From Carya illinoinensis (taxonomy: Eukaryota; Streptophyta; Magnoliopsida; Fagales; Juglandaceae), in NCBI RefSeq assembly GCF_018687715.1, contig NC_056762.1:24101864-24165863 (forward strand): 64,000 nucleotides of DNA, written 5' to 3'. A program made the translations under genes and the position numbers. Of the stretch, positions 1 to 11,901 are shown one piece after another; within the stretch, counting starts at the first letter, position 1, and every line of letters starts with the position of its first letter. The notes beneath the pieces were generated by a model that saw only the letters and a program-made list of their open reading frames with translations, searched no databases and was not told the DNA's origin.

Positions 1-1602
1 AATGAAGCTCAGTTAAATTATACAACAACTGAGAAGGAGATACTTGCTGTGGTGTTTGCTTGTGACAAATTTTGATCTTACATCATTGGTACAAAAGTAA
101 TAGTGTTCACTGATCATGCAACGCTCGTTATTTGTTTGGCAAGAAGGATGCTAAGTCGAGGCTAATTCGTTGGATCCTCCTTCAAGAATTTGATTTGGCG
201 ATTCGAGATAAGAAAGGAAGTGAAAATTTATTGGCTGACCATCTCTCTCGATTAGAGCAAGAGGAAGAAAGACCAGATTCAGTGGTCCAAGAGGCATTCC
301 CTGATGAGCAGTTGTTTGCATGTGAGATCAAGCTTCCGTGGTATGCTGATGGTGTTAACTACCTAGCTTGTAAAGTTTTACCACCTGATCTTACTTACCA
401 TCAACGCAAGAAGTTTTTGCATGATGTGAATTATTATCTTTGGGATGAGCCTTTGTTGTTCAAAAGATGCCTAGATCAAACCATTCGAAGATGTGTGCCG
501 GAAGAAGAGATGCAAGACATCCTCCATCATTGCCATTCCTCATCATATGGAGGACACTTTGGAGCCACCCGTATAGCAACTAAGGTACTTCAAAGTGGGT
601 TCTTTTGGCCTTCTATTTTTCGTGATAGTTACACTTTGGTGAAAACTTGTGATCGGTGCCAACGTATGGGGAATATTTCAAGGCGTCATGAGTCACCACT
701 GAAAGGTATTTGAGAAGTTGAGTTGTTTGATGTTTGGGGAATAGATTTTATGGGGCCTTTTCCTCTTTCTTTTGGTTTTGCTTATATCTTATTAGCAGTT
801 GACTATGTGTCAAAATGGGTGAAAACAATTGCTACAATAACAAATGATGCAAAGGTAGTGCTCAAATTTCTGCACAAGAATATATTCACAAGATTTGGCA
901 CTCCATGAGCTATTATTAGTGATGAAGGGACTCAATTTTGCAACAAGTTGTTTGATAATCTTCTTTCTAAATATGGTATAAAGCACAAGATAGCACTTGC
1001 TTATCATCCTCAAACTAATGGCCAAGCTGAAATTTCAAATAGAGAAATCAAGAACATCCTTTAGAAAGGATTGGGTGAAGAAGCTTGATGATGCTTTGTG
1101 GGCATACCGTACAACCTTTAAAACACCTATCGGGATGTCTCCATACTGATTAGTGTTTGGAAAGACATGTCATCTTCCTGTGGAGTTGGAGCATAGAGCT
1201 TGTTGGGCTGTAAAAAAATTTAACTTTGATTTGAAGGCAGCAGGTGAAAAGCGACTTCTTCAATTGAATGAGATGGAAGAGTTCCGGAATGATGCATATG
1301 AAAATGCAAAGATCTATAAAGAAAGGATGAAGAAGTGGCATGACAAACAGATTCTTAGGCGAGAGTTTGCACCAGGACAACAAGTTTTACTTTTCAATTC
1401 ACAACTTAAACTCTTCCCAGGAAAGTTAAAATCAAGATGGACAGGTCCTTATATAATTCATGAAGTTTTCACTTTTGGAGCAGTAGATTTGAAGGACAAG
1501 ACAGGGAATATTTTCAGAGTTAATGGTCAGAGATTGAAGCACTACTATGGAGAACAAGTGGAGAGGAACTATGCATTTATTCCTCTTGGAGATCCTAATT
1601 GA
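1..1602 (+). pseudogene. Athila pol remnant (RNase H, integrase)
   Basis: The segment encodes the end of RNase H (TTTEKE, then VFTDHA), the integrase zinc-binding domain ([12 protein letters not shown] ... CDRCQRMG), the integrase core ([16 protein letters not shown]) and the integrase C-terminus (FPGKLKSRWTGPYII ... VNGQRLKHYYG). Reading is broken by TGA at 82-84, a one-base frameshift near 126, TGA at 711-713, TGA at 906-908, a small deletion near 1062 and TGA at 1147-1149. The stops at 906 and 1147 sit where related copies have arginine, so they look like CGA to TGA transitions. The last open piece is 1153-1602. No functional product is expected. Confidence 0.85.
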
Positions 1603-3240
1603 TGAAAATTGAAAAGTCTGGCTGTAGACTTTAAAACAAGCGCTTATGGGAGGCAACCCATAGATCTATCTTTCATTCTTTTATTTATTTTATTATTTAT
1701 TTATTTAGTTTTAATAATTTGGTTTTTGATGCAGGTTTATTTAGCATGAATAAAGAGCTGAAAAATTTTAAACTACGGAAGATTCATCATGAAACCAGGG
1801 AAGTTCCTTTTATTTCTTTAATCCTTTTTACTTTTGCATTACAATGAGGACATTGTTTAGTTTAAGTTTGGGGGTGTAAACTCCTATAGTCATTTGATCC
1901 TCTTGTTTTCTAAGTCTTGGGTTGTTGATGGGTTGTCTGATTCTCTTACCAAGTGTGCATTGGAGTAAGATTTAATTCTCTATGACTCTGAAATTTGTGA
2001 TTGAAGATGGTTTTGAGAAAATTTTTTGAAAATTTCTTTTATGTCAAGTGGAGTTTTGTGGGTACTTTGGTTTAAATCTTTGACCTTGAACATAATTGTG
2101 CACATAGTTGCTTTTCTCTTATTCCATTTTGCTTATGAAGAGAAGAAGTTGAATTAATTGAAAGATGGAAGTTCGATTTTGCTTTACTCTAGAATCCATT
2201 GATGGGTCATTGAGGCGAAATCCTAGTTGAGACCAAATATTAGAGAAATGATCTAGGCATTTCTTTGGCATAACCAAAAAAAGCTTTCCCAGCCGTCCTA
2301 AATATCATGCCATCATTACATGGTGTGTTTCCATAGTCAACCCCCTTGAGCCTTCTTAAGCCTTTATTTATTATTTGAACTACATAAACCATGCCCGCTC
2401 TAAGCCTGAAAAGCAATGAATCTACCTTTGATAGTTTGAGAAAATACTTTGGTGGAGAGTTACATCTAAAAGAGAAAATTTGTTTCATGATGAACTGTAT
2501 TATGTTTGATCTGTTTTATCAAAGAAGAAGAAGAAGAAAGATAGTAAAAAAAAAAAAAAAAAAGGAAGTGAAAAAAAAAAACAAAACAAAACAAAAGAAA
2601 AAGAAGTCACTAAGCGGAGTATGTATCACCTCAGATTTTGTTAAAGGAATTGTTGGTATTGCTTCAGTGATTACAGCAACAATAATGCCACAAATATGAG
2701 CATATTGCCAAGAAAGAGCTATGATTTCAATCATGTGGGTATCTCTTTTAGTGTTCTTTTTCACTAAGTATTTTCCCAGTTTGCTTTGATTTTCCATATC
2801 CAGTTCTTTCTTAACCCTCACCCTGTGGCCTATCATTACAACCTTATTAAAGACCTTTTGATCTCTGATTTTTGGTATTGACTACATTAGTGGAGATGAT
2901 TTCTGAAAACTAGACTTATGGGGTTAAGTTTTGAGATAATTCTTCTGATTTTAGTTGTTCTACTTTTATCTGAGTTTGCAGGTGGTTTGAGGTTAAATTG
3001 ACTATATCACACACACACTCAAGCTCTTAGCTTTAGGTTGAAGTAAATGCCTAACTCTTGCTTGACAGATTGTAAAATTTTTTATTGATTTTCTTGCTAT
3101 CTTTGATGTTAAAAGAGTAATATATTAGTGATGAAATCTAAATTCATAAAAGCTTAGTGAGTGATGATACTTCTCTTTGGGGTCGAGTTGATATTGCCTA
3201 AAGTATCAATTGCTTTTCTTTTTGTTTGAGGACAAACAAA
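1603..3240 (+). other. Athila non-coding internal 3' region
   Basis: About 1.6 kb lie between the pol stop and the LTR without coding potential, as is usual for Athila elements, where an ancient env-like gene may sit. I see no env-like reading frame. The stretch holds a first TTTGGGGGTG tract at about 1866 that resembles a polypurine tract, and an A-rich run at 2520-2605. Confidence 0.6.
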
Positions 3241-3244
3241 GTTG

Positions 3245-3260
3245 TAAGTTTGGGGGTATT
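3245..3260 (+). other. Polypurine tract before the 3' LTR
   Basis: The run AAGTTTGGGGGTATT lies directly before the LTR start TGATGACTTG. It matches the position and form of the plus-strand primer of Athila elements. Two further Athila LTRs in the window are preceded by related G-rich tracts. Confidence 0.6.
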
Positions 3261-4560
3261 TGATGACTTGCAAAATTTCGTATTGCAGATTTACAAGATC
3301 GCTCGAGCGGAGGCTTTTGGCCGCTCGAGCAAATTCAGGCAGATTCAAATGCTCGACTGCCGCTCGATAGTGAGCTCGAGTGGGTTGCGGGAAAACAAAG
3401 ATCGCTCGAGCGAAGGCTTTTGGCCGCTCGAGCGAAGTCAGGTAGAGTTGAACGCTCGATGTGCGCTCGACAAGCCGCTTGAGCGAATTTAGGCAGAGTC
3501 AAACGCTCGATGCTCGCTTGAGCGAATATCGTATTTTTCCAGATCTAAAGTTTTCCGCCGTCAGAGCATAGAAAAGGGATTTTTCACCATTTGGCCGTAC
3601 TTTTTGACTGGAGAACAGTTTTTGGGACAAAAAAACACAGCTAGAAGGATTCAATTCATCTGTTTTGGAGAAGAAATTCCATATATTGCACGTACGTTGG
3701 AATCATACACGAGCATAGACGGGAGAAAAGCATTGAAACATTTCCTTGAGTTTTTGAAGACAAGTTGCGGCTGCAAGGAGTATTTTTCAGCGTTTATTTT
3801 CTTCCAATATTCTCAGAACAATTATGGTGAATTCGTTTATGTTGAATTCCCTTTCTAGCATGAGCTAAATTTTATTTATTCTAGGAAAACGATGTAACCT
3901 AGTTCCGAACTATGCTTGATTGTCTATGCTAATTTAAGGCAATTCTCTCTTTGTTTATCTGATTTATTCTGAGTTTATTGCTTCTAATTAACTGGCCATT
4001 GATAAGATGATGTTTAATCTTGTGATTTGCTATCGAAAGAGGGAATCATAGGGTAGATCTTGAATATTTCAACATAGGTAAGTATAGAGATCGAAAGACT
4101 TGTATGAACTTATGTAGTAATTAAATCATTGGTCTTATTGCTCTCTTGATTATTTAATTTGCATATTCTTGTGCGAATTGATAAACAAGAGTAATTTTCA
4201 ATTGACAATCGAAAGTGGCTTTTGGATGAATTAGAGATTTGCTAATAGACAAAAAGAATTAAATTAAATTAGTTGGATGAGTAAAGCATAGTGAAGAATT
4301 AGGTGAAATTGATTTCCTAGAAGTTTTCTTTCCCATTAATTTGATCTTCGAACATCAGTTTTATTTCCTTTGCGTATTTCTCTTTGAGTCGATTTTAGTT
4401 TAAATTGCAACTACAAAAATTTTAGTGATTCCTCTAGATAAAATCGAGATTAGTATAATTTTGGTATTTGGCAAAAGGTACCAATCCCTGAGGACGATGC
4501 TCTTCTTATCACTTTATTATAAAACTACGATACTGTGCACCTGCAGTTTTGCACCGGTCA
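3261..4560 (+). repeat. Athila 3' LTR (1300 bp)
   Basis: The LTR starts TGATGACTTG after the polypurine tract and ends GCACCGGTCA. Near its end it has the stretch TGAGGACGATGCTC followed by a CTGTGCACCTGCAG motif, which I know from Athila LTR ends. Its partner LTR lies outside the window, so the borders rest on sequence form only. The first 270 bases hold the CTCGAG repeat cluster listed separately. Confidence 0.65.
3298..3530 (+). repeat. Palindromic GCTCGAGC repeat cluster in LTR
   Basis: Two imperfect direct units of about 100-130 bp (3300-3402 and 3403-3530) each start CGCTCGAGCGRAGGCTTTTGG and carry several copies of the palindrome CGCTCGAGCG or decayed CGCTCGA and GCTTGAGCG forms. The patch is clearly more GC-rich than its surroundings. 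It lies in the promoter-side (U3) part of the LTR. Confidence 0.75.
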
Positions 4561-5687
4561 TTAATCATGCATATCTAATATCGTTTAACTTACTAAGATT
4601 TCAAAGAATCTCATGTAGTCCCACTAGCATTCCCCTGGAATGGTAGAAGTTGTGTCAGGATCGGCATACGATAAGCAGGATAAACCATTGGCTTCAAATG
4701 GTTGAGGAGGAGCTTGATATGGACAGGAGGTTGGCCTTGATTTTAACTTTCATAGCAATGGCTCTATATGCTAAAGAACGGATGCGAGAGTTAGTCTGAT
4801 TATGTAGATTCTATATCTCCCACGTTGTGTTGAACTGAAGTAGACATCTTAAGTGAGGAAGTACCTATTTATGGTTTATAAACATTGAGATGTTTAGTTT
4901 ATTCTAGCATTAATGATTTTTATCACCCTTATTTCCACTACGATTATTGTATACTACTAGTTCTATACTAGGATGCATTGCATATTAACTGTCATAAATG
5001 GGGGTATGTAACTTTTTGTTGCATTTCTTAACACTACAAGTCTCCATTCCATCCAAAGTGGAGGTTGGGGGCATCACAGTTGTGAAGTCTTGAGTAGTTC
5101 TGCAACATCAAAAATGTTGGTTAATGGGTGGAGGCAGATGCGTGTGTTGGATCCAAGCAATTTATAATCATTTCTTCGAGCAAGGAATCATTGAGTATTG
5201 CCCTGAAAATTTTGGAAAAAAATTTAAAACAAAGAGAATTTTTGAAAATGTAACAGTTATCTATTGAAGTAATAAATTAATAAATATTTATCTTAAAATT
5301 AGAGGAAAAAGGCAATACATGTATTACCACTTTTGCAATGATGTTGCACTAGAAATCGTAAGATTCATTGTAAACATACTTGTTAGTTGAGATGACAAAA
5401 AAAGTCCCATGTTAGAAAGATGTGTTAGATTTGGTATAAGCATGTTATCTAAAAACAAAAATAGAATGATTTTTTGTTGGCGAGGGCACCAGGTAATTAC
5501 TTGGGAGTTTCCAATCTTTTTTTCTTTTTCGTTTTTTAATGCGGGTGAGCAACAACATTATATGATTTTTTAAATTCATATATTATTAATATTATATGTT
5601 AATAATATATTATAATATTATTTTTTTCTTTAATGATTTAAGGGAAAATAAGTTCTTTATTGAATCTCTTTTCATCTGTAAAGACTT
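4561..5687. other. Host intergenic sequence, nothing recognised
   Basis: This is AT-rich sequence between the Athila LTR and the MITE-like element. I see no coding frame with family resemblance, no RNA gene and no clear repeat structure. Confidence 0.5.
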
Positions 5688-5893
5688 GGTTTGGATACCA
5701 AATAATAAACTATCTCATCTCATCTCATCTAAGCATTATAATTTTTCCAAATTTTCATACAGAATATAATAAACAATTCAAGTTTTTCAAATTTTAAAAC
5801 AAAATTAATATTAAAAAATTATATTATAACAATATTTTATTTAACTTTCAACAAAATATCTCATCTCATCTTATCTAAACTGTGTAACCAAAC
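5688..5893. mobile_element. MITE-like element with TCTCATCTCATCT ends
   Basis: A 206-bp AT-rich unit opens GGTTTGGATACCAAA and closes AACTGTGTAACCAAAC, giving short inverted TTTGG/CCAAA termini. Both subterminal parts carry the motif ATCTCATCTCATCT in the same orientation (about 5712-5732 and 5860-5880). There is no coding capacity. The form fits a small non-autonomous DNA element; the superfamily cannot be decided because the target-site duplication is unclear. Confidence 0.5.
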
Positions 5894-8316
5894 TCTTTCT
5901 TTTTTTGGGGGGGGGGGGGAGGGATTGGGTCATAAGAGATAAATGCAAAATTGACATGCATGGAGCATTCTGGCTTTTATTTACGCTTCTGTACACTGAT
6001 GAATGATGTGGTATGATATGGTTTTTGTTGGAACAAAAGGGGCTACAAAACAAAAATAGGGAGAGAAAGTTTGCTTCAATGCAGGTTACGAATGTTGCCT
6101 TCCTTAAGACAATATTCACCCCACCAATTACGGTATGTACATGGGTTATAAGCAAGTTTGCCTTCAGGATACAATGAAATCCAGAACAACTTGTCTAATT
6201 ACGTTATACACACATCGAATTAGACCCCAAATATTTGAGAGTGTGGGAGATTTTTGAGATGAGAGAGTATCAGAGAGAGAGAGAGAGAGACGAAGGAAAT
6301 AAAAGCAAGGGCAGAAGATTCAGGAAGTAAAAGAAATGAGCAAAGGAAAAGGTAAAAAAGATTAAGATAGGCTGGGCTAGGCGCAATTAGGAGAATATTT
6401 TTTGGTTGGGTTTTATAAAAAAACACTTGGACTTTTCAATCCACTCAATTTTAGATCTTATAAAATAAAAATTATAAAATTTTGTTGAAAAGCATAATAA
6501 ATTTTCATAAAATTGTTTACAAAAGAAATTTTAAAAATATGAACTTCAATTTTGCTCATGGTTTAATTTCGCTGATGAAAATGTTTAGAAAAAAGATTTT
6601 AATGTTTTGCTTTATTTTATTGGTTCTTATTTTCAGTGTTATTGTAAATATTGAATTAAATTTTTATTTTTTAGTATAAATATGCAGTTAGTTATATACT
6701 TTGCTGTGCTTTTTACTAATGGAGGAATGAAGTTGAAGAGGTTGGGCTTTAGATATAAAAATTCAAATCCCAGTTTTAATTTTTTGGGCTTTATATGTGG
6801 AAAATTAAATTGTCCATAAAATTATATTTAAAAATAAAATTAAATTGTCAATAGATTATTTCTTTTACTTTATAGGTTAATGACTGATCCACTATTAGTA
6901 ACAATATTTAAGAAGTTCAAAAATTTCTAACGTATTACAATTTGTTCAAATTGTTTTCCTGGTCCTAAAAGATGAAAGTTTATATTATAGTTATATGATT
7001 AAATTATTTATTTCTTAATAATGTATTTCATAAATTTAAGATTAATACATTATCTTTTTTGTTTTTTAGCAAGTAATAAATATACGACATTTACAAAAGA
7101 GGTGGGTTTATCGCTTATTAATATAAATTTTAAAAAGTTTAGTTGAAAAACAGAATAAGCATAAAAACATAGAGAAAGAAATACCAAAGTCTAGAGAAAC
7201 ATAACATCTAAAAGGGTTTGAGGTGAGAAGATAGAGAGAGAAAGAGCAAAGAATGAAGAAGTGGAAAGGGATTTTCGAGATGAGAAAGTATCATAGAGAG
7301 GGAGAGAGAAGCAGAGAATGGAGAATATTAGACAAATTCAATCCGTATAAAATGTCATTACAAAAAATTCTGAAAATCTTAACTCCAAAATTATAATAAA
7401 TTTTAATAACGTTAAAATTTTAAAATGTCCCGGAAAAAATAACATAACTGTTTAAAATATGAATACTTTGCTATATTTGTGGAAATCTTTATGTTATAAA
7501 TATATTTGTGGAAATCTTTATGTTATAGTTATGAATACTTTGCAGATAATATATGTCATATATGTTGTAAGCAGGTAACATGACAAAATTGGTTAACTAG
7601 GCAAACGCGCACGTTGTCCTTACCAGTGTTAAAGAAATCTTGGTTGCACACAACATTACAATGAATCAAAGACAGGTTATTCTACATTGAATTGCACATC
7701 AATTATTTGAGGCTTTTCGTAATTATACACAAACTATTGGGTTCATTCGTATACGAAAGAGTTGGTCCAATATATCTTTTGAGTTCTTTTCGTGTAGTTG
7801 GATGCATTCCTCCCGGTAGGCATGCATGCATAAAACCAAAAAAGGGAGAAGTGTCTAAAAAATGATATTTGTTTGTTATGCTTAATTTTTTGTTTCCGTT
7901 AAAAAAGTTTTATTTATAAGTCAGTGTAAATTAGGACACACATGAATTCACAATATTGCTGATCTGATAATATTTAATTTATAAGAAAAATTTATAAGTT
8001 TAAATATTGCAAATAGAATATAAAGGAAAGAGTTATAAGGAAAATTATTTGTAACTTCATTCTTTATAATTTGAAATTTATTCATACTCATGATCTCTAA
8101 TCACTAACCCCAAAGCACAACATTAACCTGGCCTATTATTTATATTACAACATGACCAAGAACACTTCTACTGACAAAGCATACAATACAATACAATACC
8201 ACCTTAGTAACTAGAGAGAAACTAATAATCAATTACATAGTAATCCATGCAATGATCATACATATATCTAATAAAACATCAAAATATTATTAAAATTGAA
8301 AGAGCTTTCTACTTGG
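5894..8316. other. Intergenic, AT-rich; minor duplications
   Basis: No gene is recognised. The stretch contains a GA microsatellite at 6271-6290, a diverged direct repeat pair (about 6245-6290 and 7268-7310, both reading GAGATGAGARAGTATCA followed by GA runs), and a tandem 29-bp repeat of TATTTGTGGAAATCTTTATG near 7475-7530. It ends in the 3' flank of the expansin-like gene. Confidence 0.5.
6271..6290. repeat. (GA)n microsatellite
   Basis: This is a short uninterrupted GA run inside A-rich sequence. Confidence 0.9.
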
Positions 8317-8317
8317 T

Positions 8318-10014
8318 TTAGAGCTGAATGTTTGAGTCATAAGCATCCCCAGCATTCCACGAAGCAGGCAGATTATTTTCGGATTCCACCCATTTGCTAC
8401 CACCCACTTGAAATCTTACTTTTATTGGACCACTTGGCACTGAATTAGACATATCCCACACTGCCCCAAAGAATTTACGCATGCCCCTCCACTGTTTGCA
8501 ATCCTCCTGCAAGCACCATCAAATGAACAAAAAGGCCATCCGATCCATCAATTTATAACATTGATCATCATTTCATTTGCTCAATACACATCGTTTAATA
8601 AGAACTTATTGTGCAAATTTAGAGCATGCAAGTTGCAATATAAAATCTTTAATAAAAAGTAAAAGTCTTTAAAAATTTTCCTTTTTTTTTTTTTGGCTTG
8701 CTCCAAACTCTCAAAGTCTTGGAGTTTCATAAATTCATACAACATTACTTGAAAAATTATATGAATATACCTGACACAATTGGACGGCTGTGATGTCATT
8801 TATACCGGCTGCATATATGACCGCTATAGCTAGATAATTAGGATATTTGCTTTGCTCATGGATTTTGAACATAACATTGTGACCAGGGTAGCGGCATGAG
8901 ATCCTCTGGTATTCTATGTCGATCATGCCGCGGCTAAACAACTTCTTGGCCCCTTCGGAACCACGGCGTGCCAATCTTGCATAGGCTTCGTAGCTAAGTA
9001 TGAAGTCAGTTTTGTCACCTCCACCATGGTCAGTCACCACCACATCCACTCCACGCTCACTGCAATATTGGGATGATGTGCACTTAACCTGAAGAGTCAT
9101 CATCAACAAAACCACTAATCATACATGCTATATTATTATTATTATTATTATTGAGACCTTGGAAAGCAAATTATATAGGTTAATTTTTCATTAGCGCTAT
9201 CTAACACAATCATTGTCCTTGAGCTTCATGTGATAGGAAGAGTGTTTCGAGTTAAAGCAAGCTCAAACAGGTTGGGGTAGACCATGCAAGCTAGTGTGTT
9301 ATTCTTTATTCACAACACCTATCCACTTAATTATTCATGCAATAGTACCATGCATTATATGATTTATAATTTTAGTGAGTACGTAAAATATTACATATTA
9401 TGGAGCCCATTATATTTATTAAAAAGTAAAAATCTTAATATTTTCTTCAACAAATTGATGTGGCAAGCTTCTACATCAGCAGTGCATTTGATGAGTCCAA
9501 AAACAGGTTTGTAATTTTACCCGATAGCATGCACCACAACCAACTCCATTCCTATACAGGGTAGAGACTCCAGTCACGCTGCCATCATTAACAGTTTTTC
9601 CGAATTCTCCAAATCCACAAGCTCCACCTATATGATCACCATTTCATGAGCTCAACTGTACATATATGATATATAAACCAAATAATTTTTACACATTGCT
9701 AATAATTGGTATTAATTAGTATTTGGTAGAGAAAGAAAGTTGTTCAAAATAGTTGAGCAAATAATTCTTTCAGCATGCATGCACATAATAACTTGTAATG
9801 CATAGTTATGAATAACTCCAAATTGGTAGCAAAATAATATCTAAAAGTGTATCGCATACTTACTTGGACTCGCTTGGCTATTATGACTACCGTAGTAGGT
9901 TGCTCTTGATGAGTAAGTAGAAATGTCGTGAGATGTGCATACAGCAGGTAAAAGCAGTACCATACAGATCACACAGAGAATACCAACTTGGTTTTCAAGT
10001 ACTGCAAGCCCCAT
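8318..10014 (-). CDS. EXLB1: Expansin-like B protein (four exons)
   Basis: Exons at 10014-9864, 9627-9521, 9088-8771 and 8506-8318 join in frame with GT-AG introns to a 254-residue protein, the usual EXLB length. Residues 1-28 are a signal peptide with a hydrophobic core (LCVICMVLLLPAVC), so the product is secreted to the wall. The double-psi barrel domain follows: RATYYG, GACGFGEFG and GCGACYRVKC carry the conserved cysteines. Next come TDFILSYEAYARLA and MIDIEYQRISCRY. The C-terminal grass-pollen-allergen-like domain starts near KFFGAVWDM and ends NAGDAYDSNIQL, closely like the Arabidopsis EXLB1 ending as I recall it. The catalytic-type HFD motif of alpha- and beta-expansins is absent, as in EXLB proteins, so wall-loosening activity is unproven. 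The start is the only ATG before a signal peptide. Splice sites, including GTAAGT at 9863, are canonical and I see no lesion. Confidence 0.92.
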
Positions 10015-10167
10015 ACCTTAATGGCAAGGTTTCTTGATAAAGGGTAAGATAATGGAAGAAAGAGACCAAAACCAAAGCTCTAATTAAGAAGCCTGAAGAC
10101 TGAGTTGCAGAAGAAAATGGATGAGGAGGCTAATTAGAACTGGAAAGCAAAAAAATCGTAGTCTAGC

Positions 10168-10175
10168 ATTTATAG
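10168..10175 (-). promoter_or_regulatory. Probable TATA box of the expansin-like gene
   Basis: Read on the minus strand this is CTATAAAT, about 150 bases upstream of the ATG. It is followed by a pyrimidine-rich leader with no ATG before the chosen start. Position and sequence fit a plant TATA box; transcription start is inferred at roughly 10140. Confidence 0.5.
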
Positions 10176-11896
10176 GATTTGAGGGGCGACCAGGAAAGGT
10201 CTGTGTTGAAGTGAGAGAGGCACCTTTTACTCCCACTTAGGGAGGAAGGGAATTATATTTAGAATTATATTTATATTATTAATGCTAATTGTATGTAGTG
10301 GGTGCTAATTACATAATATATATATATAATTAATTTAGGAAAAAATAATAATAACAAAATAATAATTATTATTATGATTCAAAAATCCATAATCTAATGT
10401 ATGAGAGTTCTTGAAAATGTCTTAGCCAAATTCACATCCAATCAGATTATTTATTTATTTTTTATATAGTAAAAAAAGAATATTAAAATAATATTTTTAA
10501 TTTATTTATTTTTATAATATTTTACCATTCTACCAATTATATATATTATTTTTGTAATATTTTACGATTCTTCCTAGAAAAGAAATGCAATGCACAAAAT
10601 AGATGATTTTTATTTTGCATTTACTGTAGCATAAATTGACTATTCATACACTCTGCATAATCCACCACGCAGGATATTTTGTTCTAACTCGCAACAGATA
10701 TTTGTTTTGACCATCGCGATATTTTTTTTGACCATTGTAAAGACTTCTTTAAGTTTTAATTATTGTATACATGTGCATTTTGACGTCAATGAATTTTTTA
10801 TTAATACTTTTTATTTTAATTTAAATAATAGAACTTTAATAAAATATGTCTATATTTTTTTCGTGTACAAAACTTTCTTATTAAATAAAATAAAAATAAA
10901 AAAAAATAAAAATAAAAAGGGTAGTTTTTACTTTTTACTGTCCTTTTTTCCCTTGGGATGCACTTATTGAGATGATACTTAAATTTCATTCCAAGTCACC
11001 CATTTGGAATCTAAATTATAATTTTTATTTTATTTCTTTTTCATATATTTATTTAATTAGTAAGTAAAAAATAAATAAATAAATAAAAGATATCCAGAAA
11101 GATTATTGAAATCTATTATAAGATTCTAAATATTTTTTATTGAATAATATTATATACAGTCACTTTTACATTCTATCTATATATTTTATTGATATGATTC
11201 GATTGAATTAATTTTTAAAAAAAAAATAAAAATGACTATAAATAAAATTTTTATTTTTTATTTAAATAACCCACTAACTAGACTAGCCATCTCATCTCTG
11301 TTAATGGCATAGACGTGCAACGTTTCTACCGAAAATATTTGGATTGGTTCAAAAAGTTAATCGCATAGGCGTGCAACGTTTCTACCGAAAATATTTGGTT
11401 TAAAAATCAAAAGCGCCACCATCTTCGTCCTCATGGACACATCGCCCTAAAGGTTTGGATTTGGATTGATACGAATGGAGTTTGCGGTTTTAGTACTCTT
11501 ACCAGATTTATGCTCACAATTGGGGTAGGTGAGTCTCGATCTTGACCATCCATTTGGCAGTTCTTCAAACACTAATCTGGAAATATCAGAGAAAGAAGAA
11601 TCCTCTGCCCCTCTAATATTTTGTCAATTTCAATTTCAATCACACTTATTCGTATAATATATTTCATTTCGGGCGACTTCATATTGTAGAACTTTTTAAA
11701 GATAAATACTCTAACTACAAATATATTAAACAAAAATAATTACGCAAATTAGATGAAAATTATAAAATTATTTTTATTCTAAAGTAAATTTAACAAATTA
11801 GATAAAGTCAAGTCAGTTTATGAAATTGTTTTGTTCAATTCCTTTATACATGTAGCAGTAGTACTCCTTAAATAGTGTCATATCAACAAATGTAAC
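10176..11896. other. Upstream intergenic region, AT-rich
   Basis: No gene is recognised. The first few hundred bases are the likely promoter of the expansin-like gene. Long A/T runs and TA repeats are present near 10310-10330, 10440-10560 and 10840-10920. A direct duplication at 11308-11399 is listed separately. Confidence 0.5.
11308..11399. repeat. Near-perfect direct duplication, 36-bp core
   Basis: The core beginning GCATAGACGTGCAACGTTTC (11308-11343) recurs as GCATAGGCGTGCAACGTTTC (11364-11399) with one substitution and a 20-bp spacer. It looks like a local duplication; no function is evident. Confidence 0.8.
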
Positions 11897-11901
11897 TAAT
11901 G

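Larger units (their letters stand above)
1..4560 (+). mobile_element. Athila-type Ty3/gypsy retrotransposon, 3' part
   Basis: The window opens inside the RNase H domain of an Athila-lineage element. It continues through integrase, a 1.65-kb non-coding tail and the 3' LTR, which ends in TG...CA style at 4560. The family call rests on Athila-like integrase wording ([24 protein letters not shown]), on the short stretch GGGAGGCAACCCA just after pol, and on a TTTGGGGG polypurine tract before an LTR that starts TGATGA, as in the two other Athila elements of this window. The 5' half lies outside the window, so the target-site duplication cannot be tested; the five bases after the LTR are TTAAT. The element is dead. 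Confidence 0.85.

Noticed and set aside
1603..3240. An env-like gene downstream of Athila pol
   Set aside because: No long frame, signal peptide or transmembrane pattern is present in any of the three Athila tails.
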